Below, piece after piece: positions 53,463-62,657 of a stretch of 64,000 nt of DNA. Below the pieces are notes generated by a model, which searched no databases, was not told the origin of the DNA, and saw only the letters and a program-made list of their open reading frames with translations. Numbering within the stretch: the stretch's first letter is position 1; the number at the start of each line of letters is the position of its first letter. The position numbers and the translations under genes were made by a program. The stretch spans positions 248,001-312,000 of the forward strand of contig MEFP01000002.1 of assembly GCA_001725155.1 (NCBI GenBank), in the 5' to 3' direction. The DNA comes from Lysobacteraceae bacterium SCN 69-320 (lineage in GTDB: Bacteria > Pseudomonadota > Gammaproteobacteria > Xanthomonadales > Rhodanobacteraceae).

Positions 53463-56366
53463 TCAGCGCGGTTTCCGGGCCAGATGGGCGTACAACTGAC
53501 GCAGGTTCTCCGGATCCGCGTTCGCCCACTGCGGCAGCAGCGCCTCGGCCCGGTCGGCGGCCTCGCGCGCCGCGGCGGCGCGACCCTGGCGGCGCGCCGC
53601 CTCGGCGATGACCGCCCAGGCCATCGCCTGCGCGCCGGCGCCACCGGCGCCGACCTCCGCACCTTCCTCGGCCACGTGCCGGGCCAGCCGTTCGGCCTCC
53701 GCAGATGCGCCTAGCGCGAGTTCGGCGCGAGCCTGGCCGAGCAGCGCGCCGGCATAGCGCAGGTCCTTGCGCGCGCCGAGCTTCTCCAGCAGCGCCGCGC
53801 TGGAGCGGTAGCTGTCGCGCGCGGCCTGCGCGTGGCCGTGGATCAGCTGGGCCGCGGCCAGGGTCTGGCGCATGGCTGCGTTGTCGCGGCTGTCGGCCAG
53901 CAGCTTGTCGGCGATGGCAACGCCCTCGGCGGCCAGGGTCTCGGCTTCGGCGCCGTTGCCGCGGCGCCGCTGCAGCTGGCTCAGGCCGTTGAGGCTGGCC
54001 ATCACGAGCGGATGCACGTCGCCGACGTTGGCGCGGTTGCGCGCGAGTGCGGCGCGCAGCAGTGGCTCGGCCTCGTCGAAGCGTTCCAGCCGGGTCAGGC
54101 CGATGCCGAGGTTGCTCTGGATGGTCAGGCCCTGCGGCGAGTCGAGCAGATGGTTGTCGCGATAGATGTCGCGTGCCTCGCTGAGCAGGTCGACCATGCG
54201 GCCGAAGTCCTGCCGCGACATGGCCAGGGTGGCCAGCGAGTTCAGGGTCGAGGCGACGCTGGGATGACGCGGCCCGAGCGCGGCGCGCTGGATCGCCAGC
54301 GCTTCGTCCAGCGCTGCGGCGCATTCCTCGATGCGGCCCTGCTGGCGCAGCACGATGCCGAGGATCTGCAAAGTCTCGCCGACTGCCGCATGCTGCGGGC
54401 CGAAGCGCTTGCGGCGTATGTCCAGCGCCCGGCGCAGTTCGCGCTCGGCGTCGGCGCTGCGCTGGCGGTCGGCCAGCAAGGTGGCGTAGTCGTTGCGCAC
54501 TTCGCCGACCTGGGAATGCTCCTTGCCGTAGGCCTGCTCGGTGCGCGCGATCGCGTCGCGGAACGCCGTGTCGGCTTCGTCGTAGCGCGCCAGCCGGCTC
54601 AGCAGCAATGCCTCGATCTGCCGGTCGCGGGCCTGTTCGCGCGCGCCGGCCGGGCCGAGCTCCGTGCTGATCGCCGCGGCCGCGCGTATCGCCTGCAGGC
54701 CGTCGGTGAAGCGGCCCTGGCGGTCGTGGATCACGGCCTGCTCGGCCAGCGCCGCGGCGCGCTGGGGCGGCGGCGTGTCCGTGCCGGTGGCCTCGGCCAG
54801 CAGGGCCAGCGCCTGGTCGAACTGCGCGCGTTCGCGATAGGTGCGCGCGAGTTCGATCGCTGTGTCGATGCTGCGTTCCTGGTCGTGCGGCGCGCGCAGG
54901 CCGGTGCGCGCCTGTTCCAGCAACTGCGCGGCCTGGTCGAACTGGCCGAGCTGGCGGTACAGGGTGCCGAGCGTCTGGCGCATCTGCGCCTGCAGCGCGG
55001 GCTGGTCGGCGAGTTCCTGGTCGACGCGCGCCACACCCTGATCCAGCAGTTCGCGCGCGGTCACTCGGGCGCCGGCGGCCGCATCGGGTGCGGCGGCATC
55101 GAATACGCCGGTCAGGAAGCGCTGCGCGGCCTGGGCCAGTTCGGCCTCGCGCGCGGCGCGGCGTGCCTGCGACAGGGCCAGCGCGCTGCCGGCGACGATC
55201 GCGAGCAGGGCCAGCAGCAGTGCGGTCGAGGCCACGCGATGGCGTGCGACGTAGCGGCGCAGCCGGTACCAGCCGCTGTCGCGGCGCGCGAGTATCGGCG
55301 CGCCGCGCAGGTAGCGGCGCACGTCGTCGGCGAGCGCCTGCGCGGTCGCATAGCGTCGCGCCGGTTCGGCGTCGGTTGCGCGCGCGACGATGATGCCGAG
55401 ATCGCCGCGCAGCCGCCGCGGCGCGACCGGCCCGGTGGCCTGGGCCGCGTTGCTCAGGCGGTCGCTCGGCGCGCCGGCGCGCGCGGCCGGGTTGTCGTGG
55501 AAGCGTGCGCCCGACAGCAGCTCGAACAGCAGTACGCCGAGTGCATAGACGTCGACGGCCGTACCGACGTGCTCGCCGCGCACCTGTTCCGGCGCCGCGT
55601 AGGCGCGGCTCAGGAAGCGCGCGCCGGTGCGCGTCTGGCTGTCGGCCTCGTCTTCCTCGAGCACCTTGGCCACGCCGAAGTCGAGCAGATGCGGACGCCC
55701 GTCCGCATCGACGAGCACATTGCCGGGCTTCAGGTCGCGATGCACGACGAGCTGGCCATGGGCGTAGGCGACCGCTTCGGCGAGTTCGACGAACAGGTCC
55801 AGGCGCTGGCTCAGGGTCATGCGCGGCGATGCGGCCCATTCGTTCAGCGGTACGCCGGCGACGTATTCCATGACGAACCAGGGCTGGCCCGATTCGCTGA
55901 TGCCGCCGTCGAGCAGGCGTGCGATCTGCGCATGCTGCAGCTGGGCGAGGATTCGCCGCTCGCGGCGGAAGCGGGCGAGGATCTCGCCCGAATCCATGCC
56001 GCGCTTGATCCATTTCAGCGCGCCCTGCTGCACGTAGCCGTCGCCGTCGCGCGTGGCGAGGAAGACCGCGCCCATGCCGCCTCGGCCGAGCCGCCGGCGT
56101 ATGGTCCAGCCGCCGATGCAGGTGCCGGGAGCCAGCTCGTCGTTGCTGCCGTCGGCAAGCCGTTCGGCGACCGCGCCGGCGCCGGCGTCGAGCAGATGCG
56201 GCGCGGCTTCCGCCGCGAGCAGTTGTGCGAGCAGCGCAGCCAGCGCCGGATCGCCGGCGGTCCGCGCCGTGACGAACGCGGCGCGCTGTGCCGGGTCGAG
56301 TTCCAGCGCCTCGCGCAGCAGCGCGAACGCGCGGCGCTTGCGCGCGAGTTCGCTGTCCTGGCTCAT
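53463..56366 (-). CDS. Ser/Thr protein kinase with TPR repeats, coupled to ECF sigma factor
   Basis: 967 aa. Kinase domain about 87-350: glycine loop LGRGGMGAVFLA (93-104), Lys118 in ALKWIKRG, HRD at 209-211, DFG at 229-231, all intact. One membrane helix at about 385-407 (STALLLALLAIVAGSALALS) leads to an extracytoplasmic TPR region (TLGTLYRQLGQFDQAAQLLE, ILGIVLRQQGRIEECAAALD). The N-terminal 80 residues are helical and typical of kinases in this ECF-linked group. Start ATG 56366 overlaps the sigma-factor stop (ATGA). A second kinase of similar layout lies at 40.8-44.2 kb. Confidence 0.93.
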   Translation of the reverse strand: MSQDSELARKRRAFALLREALELDPAQRAAFVTARTAGDPALAALLAQLLAAEAAPHLLDAGAGAVAERLADGSNDELAPGTCIGGWTIRRRLGRGGMGAVFLATRDGDGYVQQGALKWIKRGMDSGEILARFRRERRILAQLQHAQIARLLDGGISESGQPWFVMEYVAGVPLNEWAASPRMTLSQRLDLFVELAEAVAYAHGQLVVHRDLKPGNVLVDADGRPHLLDFGVAKVLEEDEADSQTRTGARFLSRAYAAPEQVRGEHVGTAVDVYALGVLLFELLSGARFHDNPAARAGAPSDRLSNAAQATGPVAPRRLRGDLGIIVARATDAEPARRYATAQALADDVRRYLRGAPILARRDSGWYRLRRYVARHRVASTALLLALLAIVAGSALALSQARRAAREAELAQAAQRFLTGVFDAAAPDAAAGARVTARELLDQGVARVDQELADQPALQAQMRQTLGTLYRQLGQFDQAAQLLEQARTGLRAPHDQERSIDTAIELARTYRERAQFDQALALLAEATGTDTPPPQRAAALAEQAVIHDRQGRFTDGLQAIRAAAAISTELGPAGAREQARDRQIEALLLSRLARYDEADTAFRDAIARTEQAYGKEHSQVGEVRNDYATLLADRQRSADAERELRRALDIRRKRFGPQHAAVGETLQILGIVLRQQGRIEECAAALDEALAIQRAALGPRHPSVASTLNSLATLAMSRQDFGRMVDLLSEARDIYRDNHLLDSPQGLTIQSNLGIGLTRLERFDEAEPLLRAALARNRANVGDVHPLVMASLNGLSQLQRRRGNGAEAETLAAEGVAIADKLLADSRDNAAMRQTLAAAQLIHGHAQAARDSYRSSAALLEKLGARKDLRYAGALLGQARAELALGASAEAERLARHVAEEGAEVGAGGAGAQAMAWAVIAEAARRQGRAAAAREAADRAEALLPQWANADPENLRQLYAHLARKPR

Positions 56367-56929
56367 GTGCCGGTTGCGCCGGCGCCCATCTCGGTCGCGA
56401 GCAGGGCCCGCGCCGCCTGCCAGTCGCGCATGACCGTGCGCACGGTCAGTCCCTCGAGCTCGGCGACTTCGGGAAATGCGAGGCCGCCGAAGAAATGCAG
56501 CTGCACGACGCGCGCGGCGCGCTCGTCGATCTGCTCCAGCGTGTTCAGGGCCTGATCCAGCGCGAGCACTTCGACCGCATCGGCGGGATCCTCCGGCAGA
56601 CGCTCGTCGAGCGTCACCATGACCGCGCCGCCGCCGCGCTTGTCGGCCTGCACGCGGCGCGCGTGGTCGACCATGACCTGGCGCATGGCGCGCGCGGCCA
56701 GTGCCATGAAGTGCTGGCGCGTGCGCGTGCTGAGCTGGCTGGCCGCGGCGAGCTTGACGTAGGTCTCGTTGACCAGCGCGGTCGTCGACAGCGTCAGTCC
56801 GAAATTGCCGCGCAGCTGATGCCGTGCGCACTGGCGCAGTTCGTCGTAGAGCAGGGTGAACAGGCGGTCCTGGGCGGCGCCGTCGCCGCTATTGGCGGCG
56901 GCGAGCAAAGCGGTCACGTCGTCGTGCAT
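56363..56929 (-). CDS. ECF-type RNA polymerase sigma factor (kinase-associated group)
   Basis: 188 aa. Region 2 (DRLFTLLYDELRQCARHQLR, ALVNETYVKLA, FMALAARAMRQVMVDHARRV) and region 4 (LPEDPADAVEVLALDQALNT, VQLHFFGGLAFPEVAELEGL, TVRTVMRDWQAARALLA) are clear, of the ECF subfamily often found beside Ser/Thr kinases. No anti-sigma gene is adjacent; control is probably by the coupled kinase. Start ATG 56929 gives the family N-terminus with GGGAAG 5 nt upstream; the frame is open 19 codons further. Confidence 0.92.
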   Translation of the reverse strand: MHDDVTALLAAANSGDGAAQDRLFTLLYDELRQCARHQLRGNFGLTLSTTALVNETYVKLAAASQLSTRTRQHFMALAARAMRQVMVDHARRVQADKRGGGAVMVTLDERLPEDPADAVEVLALDQALNTLEQIDERAARVVQLHFFGGLAFPEVAELEGLTVRTVMRDWQAARALLATEMGAGATGT

Positions 56930-57002
56930 GGAGGCTTCCCGGATCGTCCGTAGGCAACTGTGCGAGGGGAACGGCGCGGGCGTCAATGCCGCCGCAGGGA
57001 TT

Positions 57003-57437
57003 TCAGACGTCGTTCCTCATGTCGCCATAGCCTCGCAGCTGCGTCGCGGCGTTTCTGTGCGCCAGCACGATCGCATTCTGCGAATGGCGACACGCCAGCG
57101 TGTCGACGGCGGTCAACGCAAGGCCGGCGACGAGCAGCGACGGTTCGCGCCAGCGCTGCCCCGGCAGGTGGCCTGCACCGGGCAGCACGCGCGCGCCGGC
57201 GACGCTGCGGATCTCGCGCAGCAGCGTGCGCTGCGCGGCGCGATTGTGCGCGGCCGACTGCAGCCGCGAGCGCGGGTTGTACGCGGTGATGAATGCGGCG
57301 AACGGCGCATCGGCGAGCCAGTCCGCCAGCGGCGCCGGCAGCGGCTCGCCGATGCGCAAGGTCGCGCGGCCGCCGCCCGGCAGGCGCACGTCATAGTGGC
57401 AGGCGGCGTACAGCCGATGCAGCGCGGCCGGATCCAT
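57003..57437 (-). CDS. DUF3293-like protein
   Basis: 144 aa, soluble. AAFITAYNPRSRLQSAAHNR followed by an N...Q...L arrangement is the signature of DUF3293 proteins, whose function is not known. It starts at ATG 57437, sharing one base with the stop of kmo (TGATG), so it is translated with the kynurenine genes; a metabolic link is possible but unproven. Confidence 0.75.
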   Translation of the reverse strand: MDPAALHRLYAACHYDVRLPGGGRATLRIGEPLPAPLADWLADAPFAAFITAYNPRSRLQSAAHNRAAQRTLLREIRSVAGARVLPGAGHLPGQRWREPSLLVAGLALTAVDTLACRHSQNAIVLAHRNAATQLRGYGDMRNDV

Positions 57438-58870
57438 CAGTCGCGCGCGGGCAGGCGTTCCAGCCGGGTTTCGACCGCGGCGTCGGCTGCGGCCAGGTCG
57501 ACCTCGGCCAGGCTGGTCTTGCCGCGCACGAGCTCGCGCAGCAGCGCCGCCTGGCGTTCGCCGCGCTCGCGCGCGAACGCGTACGGCAGGCGTGTGAAGG
57601 TCACCAGCGAGTAGCGCGGCAGATAGCGCTGCGGGTGGCGTACGGCGAGCACGCGCTCGAGCTCGCGCATCAGCAGATAGTCCGGGTCGTCGACGCGGTC
57701 GCGCATCTCGACGTAGTTGTCCAGCGCCATCGCCGCGATCGCATCGCTGTTGGGCTTGCGCCGGCGCTGGAACTCGGCAAATACCGCGGCCGCATCGGTG
57801 TCGGCGGTCAGCAGGTCGGCCAGCTCCACCGCGTCCTCGAAACCGCAGTTCATGCCCTGGCCGTGGAACGGCACGATCGCGTGTGCGGCGTCGCCGAGGA
57901 GCAACGCTCGGCCGTCCAGATGCCAGCGTTCGAGATACAGGGTCGCGAGCAGTCCCGTGGGATTGCGCATGAAGTCCTCGAGGTAGTCGGGCATCAGCGG
58001 CACCGCGTCGGCGAAATCGCGACGGAAGAACTGTTCGACCGCCTCGCGCGTGTTCAGGCGCGACAGCGCCGGGCCGTCGTCGTGCAGCGGCGTGCCCGGC
58101 AGGAACAGGGTGACCGTGAAGCTGCCTTCGGCATTCGGCAGCGCGATGCACATGTAGCTGCCGCGCGGCCAGATGTGCAATGCATTGGGCTCCATCGCGA
58201 AACGCTCGCCGCGCGCCTTGGCCTCGCGTTGCGCCGGCGTCAGCGCACTGTCGGCCAGTTGCGGCAGCGGCGGAATTTCCAGTTCCTTGTAGCCGTGGCC
58301 GAGTGCCTCGATGCGTTCGCCGAGGTCCTGCGCCTGCTGCATGGCCTGGCGCAGCGCCGAGCCGGCGCCGTCGGCGCCGATCAGCAGGCCGGCATCGACC
58401 TCGCGCAGGCGGCCGTCGCCGTCGTCGAGCAGTTGCAGGCGCGAGGCCTGCCAGTCGACCGCATCCAGCCGCTGGCCGAAATGGATGGTCGCGCCGGCGC
58501 GCTCGGCCGCGTCGAGCAGCGCGCAGTTGAGCTGGCCGCGGCTGACCGACCAGATCACTTCCGAATCGTCGCGGCCGTAGCGCTGCAGATTGGTGTTGCC
58601 GGCCGTGTCGTGAATCATGCGTCCGCGCATCATCACGGCGATTGTCGCGATCACGTCGCTGAGGCCGGCGACGCGCAGCCCGTGCCAGCCGCGCTCGGCC
58701 AGCGCGAGATTGATCGAGCGTCCGCCGAGGAAGCCGTGCACGCGCGGATCGGGCCGGCGTTCGTACACGGTCACGCGGAAGCCGCGCTGCGCGAGCAGGG
58801 TAGCCAGCAGCGCGCCGACGAGGCCGGCGCCGATCAGGGTGATGTCGCGGGAGGCTGCAGGGTTCGGCAT
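57437..58870 (-). CDS. kmo: Kynurenine 3-monooxygenase
   Basis: 477-aa FAD monooxygenase converting L-kynurenine to 3-hydroxykynurenine with NADPH and O2. FAD Rossmann motif GAGLVGALLATLLAQRG at 14-30, KMO-specific GGRSINLALAERGWHGLR, RGQLNCALLDAAE, the DG motif LIGADGAGSALR and the second FAD motif LLGDAAHAIVPFHGQGMNCG are all present. C-terminal helix weak, so membrane association is uncertain. It lies 110 nt after kynU. Confidence 0.95.
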   Translation of the reverse strand: MPNPAASRDITLIGAGLVGALLATLLAQRGFRVTVYERRPDPRVHGFLGGRSINLALAERGWHGLRVAGLSDVIATIAVMMRGRMIHDTAGNTNLQRYGRDDSEVIWSVSRGQLNCALLDAAERAGATIHFGQRLDAVDWQASRLQLLDDGDGRLREVDAGLLIGADGAGSALRQAMQQAQDLGERIEALGHGYKELEIPPLPQLADSALTPAQREAKARGERFAMEPNALHIWPRGSYMCIALPNAEGSFTVTLFLPGTPLHDDGPALSRLNTREAVEQFFRRDFADAVPLMPDYLEDFMRNPTGLLATLYLERWHLDGRALLLGDAAHAIVPFHGQGMNCGFEDAVELADLLTADTDAAAVFAEFQRRRKPNSDAIAAMALDNYVEMRDRVDDPDYLLMRELERVLAVRHPQRYLPRYSLVTFTRLPYAFARERGERQAALLRELVRGKTSLAEVDLAAADAAVETRLERLPARD

Positions 58871-58980
58871 GGCAGGGAATTCCAGACGGGCGGCGCGGGT
58901 AGCGCCGCCGTGATCAGCAGAAGGACGTCACGTCCCGGCACGGCCGCGAACGCGCGGCCTGGCGGAGACCGGCCGCAGGC

Positions 58981-60273
58981 TCAGCCGCGTTCGGCGCGCC
59001 ATTGCGCCACGGCCTGGACGAAGCGCGCCGCGTCTTCGTAGCGGTTGTACAGCGCCGTCGGCGCGACACGGATCACGTCGGGTTCGCGCCAGTCGCCGAC
59101 GATGCCCTGGCGGCTCAGGTGCTCGAACAGCGCGCGGCCGGCATCGCGCGGACCCTTCACGCGCAGGCTCAGCTGGCTGCCGCGGCGCAGCGGCTCGGCC
59201 GGCGTCAGCACGTCGAGCACGTCGGGCACGACCTGTTCGATCAGGTCGGACAGGTAGCCGGTCAGCGCCAGCGATTTCTGTCGCAGCCGCGCGATGCCGG
59301 CGCGGTGGAAGATATCCAGCGACACGCGCAGCGGCGCGAGCGCGAGGATCGGCGGGTTCGACAGCTGCCAGCCGTCGGCGCCCGGCGTCGGGCGGAATTC
59401 CGGACCCATCTGGAAACGCGTGGCCTGGTCGTGACCCCACCAGCCGGCGAAGCGCGGACGCTGTTCGCTGTGCGCATGACGCTCATGCACGAAGCAGCCG
59501 GCGACCGCGCCCGGGCCCGAGTTGACGTACTTGTAGTGGCACCAGACCGCGAAGTCGCAGCCGCTGTCATGCAGATCCACGGGCACGTTGCCCACGGCAT
59601 GAGCGAGATCGAAGCCGACGAGACAGCCTTTCGCATGGGCCAGACGCGTGATCGCGGCGAGGTCGAATACCTGGCCGGTCAGGTACTGCACGCCCGGCAG
59701 CAGCACCAGCGCGATGCGTTCGCCGTGCTCGTGCAGCGCGCGTTCGATCGCCGCGAGCGAGATCGTGCCGTTGGCCTCGTCGCCGTCGAGTTCGATCAGC
59801 GCCTGGTCCGGATCGTAGCCGTGGAAACGCACCTGCGATTCCAGCGCGTAGCGGTCCGACGGGAACGCACGCTTTTCCAGCAGTATCGCCGGACGCTGCG
59901 CGCTGGGCCGGTAGAAGCTGACCATCATCAGGTGCAGGTTCGCGCTCAGCGAATTCATCGCGACGACTTCGCCCGGCTGCGCGCCCACGAGTTCGGCCAG
60001 ATGCTCGCGCACGAAGCCGTGGTAGGGCATCCACGGATGACGGCCGTGGAAATGCGCCTCGACCGCAAGCCGGCTCCAGTCGTCGAGCTCGTCGTTCAGG
60101 GCCTGGCGCGTCGCGCGCGGCATCAGCCCGAGCGAGTTGCCGCAGAGATAGATCTGCTCGCCGTCGCCGTGCGGCGGCAGGCAGAACTCGCCGCGGAACG
60201 CGGCCAGCGCATCGGCGCGGTCCTGCGCCCGGGCCCAGTCCAGACCCGTTGCGGATTCCGTTGCAACGCTCAT
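58981..60273 (-). CDS. kynU: Kynureninase
   Basis: 430-aa PLP enzyme cleaving 3-hydroxykynurenine to 3-hydroxyanthranilate plus alanine. Family sequence IYLCGNSLGLMPRATRQALN, EVVAMNSLSANLHLMMVSFY, GFDLAHAVGNVPVDLHDSGC, and the PLP Schiff-base Lys248 in WCHYKYVNSGPGAVAG. The start is 8 nt after the exported protein's stop; the gene order 3HAO-ACMSD-exported-kynU-kmo follows one strand. Confidence 0.96.
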   Translation of the reverse strand: MSVATESATGLDWARAQDRADALAAFRGEFCLPPHGDGEQIYLCGNSLGLMPRATRQALNDELDDWSRLAVEAHFHGRHPWMPYHGFVREHLAELVGAQPGEVVAMNSLSANLHLMMVSFYRPSAQRPAILLEKRAFPSDRYALESQVRFHGYDPDQALIELDGDEANGTISLAAIERALHEHGERIALVLLPGVQYLTGQVFDLAAITRLAHAKGCLVGFDLAHAVGNVPVDLHDSGCDFAVWCHYKYVNSGPGAVAGCFVHERHAHSEQRPRFAGWWGHDQATRFQMGPEFRPTPGADGWQLSNPPILALAPLRVSLDIFHRAGIARLRQKSLALTGYLSDLIEQVVPDVLDVLTPAEPLRRGSQLSLRVKGPRDAGRALFEHLSRQGIVGDWREPDVIRVAPTALYNRYEDAARFVQAVAQWRAERG

Positions 60274-60280
60274 CGGCGAC

Positions 60281-60799
60281 TCACTTCTGCAGCGAGGCGG
60301 CGATCTGGTCGCAGCCCTGGTTGTAGGCGGCGATCCAGGCCGGGCTGGTCGCGGCGAGCACCGGATGCACGCAGCGCAGCTGCACGGCGACGCCGTTTCT
60401 GTAGAAATAGCTTTCGCGATATTTGTAGCGCGTCTTCTGGCTCATGCCGCTGTAGCGCAGGCTGCTGCCGTCGGCGCCGGTCTCGCTTTCGTAGCCCGGC
60501 GTCTGGCGCGCCTTTTCCAGCGCGGTATTGACGAAGGCCTGGAACGCCTGCGCGTCGTCGAGCTTGCGCGTGGTCACGGTCACGCGGGTCGCCTCGCCGG
60601 TGCCGGTGTCGGCCGGATCCTTGACCTGGAACGCGATGACCTGCGGATTGCCTTCGCTCATCTGCATGATGACGGGCCAGTCGCCGGGCGCGCTGAAGCG
60701 CACCACGCCGTCGTTGAGGGTGTAGTCGGCAGCGGACGCCGCGCCGGAAAGACCGGCGAGCAGCAGCGCGAACAGGGCGGAAATCGGGCGAGCGGACAT
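60281..60799 (-). CDS. Exported hypothetical protein inside the kynurenine operon
   Basis: 172 aa. Signal peptide (ARPISALFALLLAGLSGAAS then A before ADY), followed by a beta-rich domain (LNDGVVRFSAPGDWPVIMQM, ATRVTVTTRKLDDAQAFQAF, YRESYFYRNGVAVQLRCVHP) with two Cys near the C-terminus. GGAGG lies 6 nt before the ATG at 60799. It is 19 nt from ACMSD and 8 nt from kynU, so firmly in the operon. No enzyme motif is visible; a periplasmic binding or quality-control role is only a guess. Confidence 0.75.
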   Translation of the reverse strand: MSARPISALFALLLAGLSGAASAADYTLNDGVVRFSAPGDWPVIMQMSEGNPQVIAFQVKDPADTGTGEATRVTVTTRKLDDAQAFQAFVNTALEKARQTPGYESETGADGSSLRYSGMSQKTRYKYRESYFYRNGVAVQLRCVHPVLAATSPAWIAAYNQGCDQIAASLQK

Positions 60800-60818
60800 G
60801 ACGCCTCCGGTCAGGGGT

Positions 60819-61826
60819 TCAGGAAAAACGCGTGGCCGGCAGATCCAGCCACTGCAACGCGGTGCCGTGGTAGAGACGCGCCGCGGCGGCTTCGTCGAGC
60901 TGCAGAGCGGCGATACCGCTGCCGGGCTCCTGCTCGCCGAGCGGGAACGGGTAGTCGGTGCCGAGCATGACCCGGTCGGCGCCGGCGACGTCGACGAGAT
61001 AGCGCAGCGCATGCGGATCGTGCACGCAGGAATCGAAGAACAGGCGGTGCAGGTATTCGCGCGGGCTGCGCGCATTGTCGGTCGCGACGAGGTCGGGCCG
61101 CATGCGGAAGCCGTGTTCGATGCGGCCGATGGTGTAGGGGAACGACCCGCCGCCGTGGGCCAGGCAGACGCGCAGTTCGGGCAGGCGTTCGAGCACGCCG
61201 CCGAGGATCAGGCAGCAGGCCGCGCGCGACTGTTCGGCCGGCATGCCCACGAGCCAGGGCAGCCAGTATTTCGGCATGCTGTCGCGGCCCATCATGTCCC
61301 AGGGGTGCACGAGGATCGCGCAGCCCAGATCGGCGGCGGCCTCGAAGAACGGAAACAGCTCGGGCGCATCGAGGTTCCAGTTCTCCACATGCGAGCCGAT
61401 CTGCACGCCGCTCAGGCCCAGTTGCTCGACGCAGCGCTGCATTTCCTGGATCGCCAGGGTCGGCGACTGCAGCGGCACCGTGCCGATGCCGGCGTAATGG
61501 CGCGGCTGGTCGCGGCAGATCGACGCGGTGTGGTCGTTCAGATGCCGATGCAGTTCCAGCGCCTGGCTGGCCTTGGCCCAGTACGAGAACAGCACCGGCA
61601 CGGTGGAGATGACCTGGACCTGCACGCCGAAGCGCGCGTAGTCGTCCACGCGCAGCTGCGGATCCCAGGTGTTGGGCCAGATCTCGCGGAAGAACTTGCC
61701 GTCCTTGTAGATGCGATGGCGGCCGTCGGTATGCACGATGACCGGGAAGCGGTCGTCGGCGTATTTCTCGGCGAGATTGGGCCAGTCGCGCGGCAGGATG
61801 TGAGCGTGGGTGTCGATCTTGAGCAT
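60819..61826 (-). CDS. nbaD: 2-amino-3-carboxymuconate-6-semialdehyde decarboxylase (ACMSD)
   Basis: 335-aa zinc amidohydrolase-superfamily decarboxylase converting ACMS to 2-aminomuconate semialdehyde. Metal site: His7 and His9 (KIDTHAHILPRDW), VHPWDMMG His, LAHGGGSFPYTIGR, and Asp in LGTDYPFPLG. WPNTWDPQLRVDDYARFGVQ and GIGTVPLQSPTLAIQEMQRC are ACMSD-specific. Length matches the P. fluorescens enzyme (about 334). It lies 36 nt after the dioxygenase gene and removes its product, diverting it from quinolinate formation. Confidence 0.95.
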   Translation of the reverse strand: MLKIDTHAHILPRDWPNLAEKYADDRFPVIVHTDGRHRIYKDGKFFREIWPNTWDPQLRVDDYARFGVQVQVISTVPVLFSYWAKASQALELHRHLNDHTASICRDQPRHYAGIGTVPLQSPTLAIQEMQRCVEQLGLSGVQIGSHVENWNLDAPELFPFFEAAADLGCAILVHPWDMMGRDSMPKYWLPWLVGMPAEQSRAACCLILGGVLERLPELRVCLAHGGGSFPYTIGRIEHGFRMRPDLVATDNARSPREYLHRLFFDSCVHDPHALRYLVDVAGADRVMLGTDYPFPLGEQEPGSGIAALQLDEAAAARLYHGTALQWLDLPATRFS

Positions 61827-61862
61827 GGTCGTCGAGTCTAAGCCAGGGAATCCCGGACGGCT

Positions 61863-62384
61863 TCAGCGGTAACGCGCCGGCGCCGGATTCAGGTGGCCGC
61901 AGCCGCGGCAGGTGCGTGCGGCCTGCGAGCCGTAGAAGCGGTCGAACACCGGCGGAAAATCCGTCTCGACGCTGTGCAGGGTGAAGAATTCTTCGTAGAG
62001 CTTGTGGTTGCAGCGCTCGCAGAACCAGAGCAGGCCGTCCTGTTCGTGCGGCAGCCGCTTGCGCTCGACGACGAGGCCGATGGAGCCGGCCATGCGCTGC
62101 GGCGAATGCGGCACGCGCGGCGGCAGGTAGAACACTTCGCCGGCGCGGATGGCGATGTCGCGCGGCTGGCCGTCGTCCTGGATGCGCAGCACCATCTCGC
62201 CTTCGATCTGATAGAAGAACTCGGGCCCCTCGTCGTAGTGATAGTCGGTGCGCTGGTTCGGCCCGCCGACGACCATGACGATGAAGTCGCCGTCGTAGAT
62301 GCATTTGTTCGCGACCGGCGGCTTCAGCAGATGGCGGTGTTCGTCGATCCAGCGCTGGAAGTTCAGTGGCGGGGCGAGCGGCAT
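61863..62384 (-). CDS. nbaC: 3-hydroxyanthranilate 3,4-dioxygenase
   Basis: 173-aa cupin opening 3-hydroxyanthranilate to ACMS with Fe(II). Metal ligands His49, Glu55 and His93 ([28 protein letters not shown]) are at the spacing of the family, two residues earlier than in the Ralstonia enzyme. The C-terminus carries the second rubredoxin-like iron site, CERCNHK and CRGCGHL. First gene of the operon as seen here; the 270-nt divergent region upstream should hold its promoter. Tryptophan 2,3-dioxygenase and formamidase are not in this window. Confidence 0.96.
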   Translation of the reverse strand: MPLAPPLNFQRWIDEHRHLLKPPVANKCIYDGDFIVMVVGGPNQRTDYHYDEGPEFFYQIEGEMVLRIQDDGQPRDIAIRAGEVFYLPPRVPHSPQRMAGSIGLVVERKRLPHEQDGLLWFCERCNHKLYEEFFTLHSVETDFPPVFDRFYGSQAARTCRGCGHLNPAPARYR

Positions 62385-62657
62385 GGGCGGCGATCCGGCG
62401 GGAAGACGCCAGAGTGTAGCCCGGCCGGACGGTTTTCTTGGCGCCGGCGCTGGACGTCGCTGCGACGGCCGCCGATCATGCGCGGCCGCGGTCGGCTGGC
62501 CGACGGAGCGACGGATGCCAGCCAGCGGAACTCGCTGCGGCTTGCCGGGCCTGTGGGGGCGGACAAGCGCCGCCGGCACCTGGCGGTTCGTGTGCAAGTG
62601 CGTCGTGACCTGCCCGTCAGGCCGGCAACCGCGAGCGGAATTTCGAGGGAGACTGGG

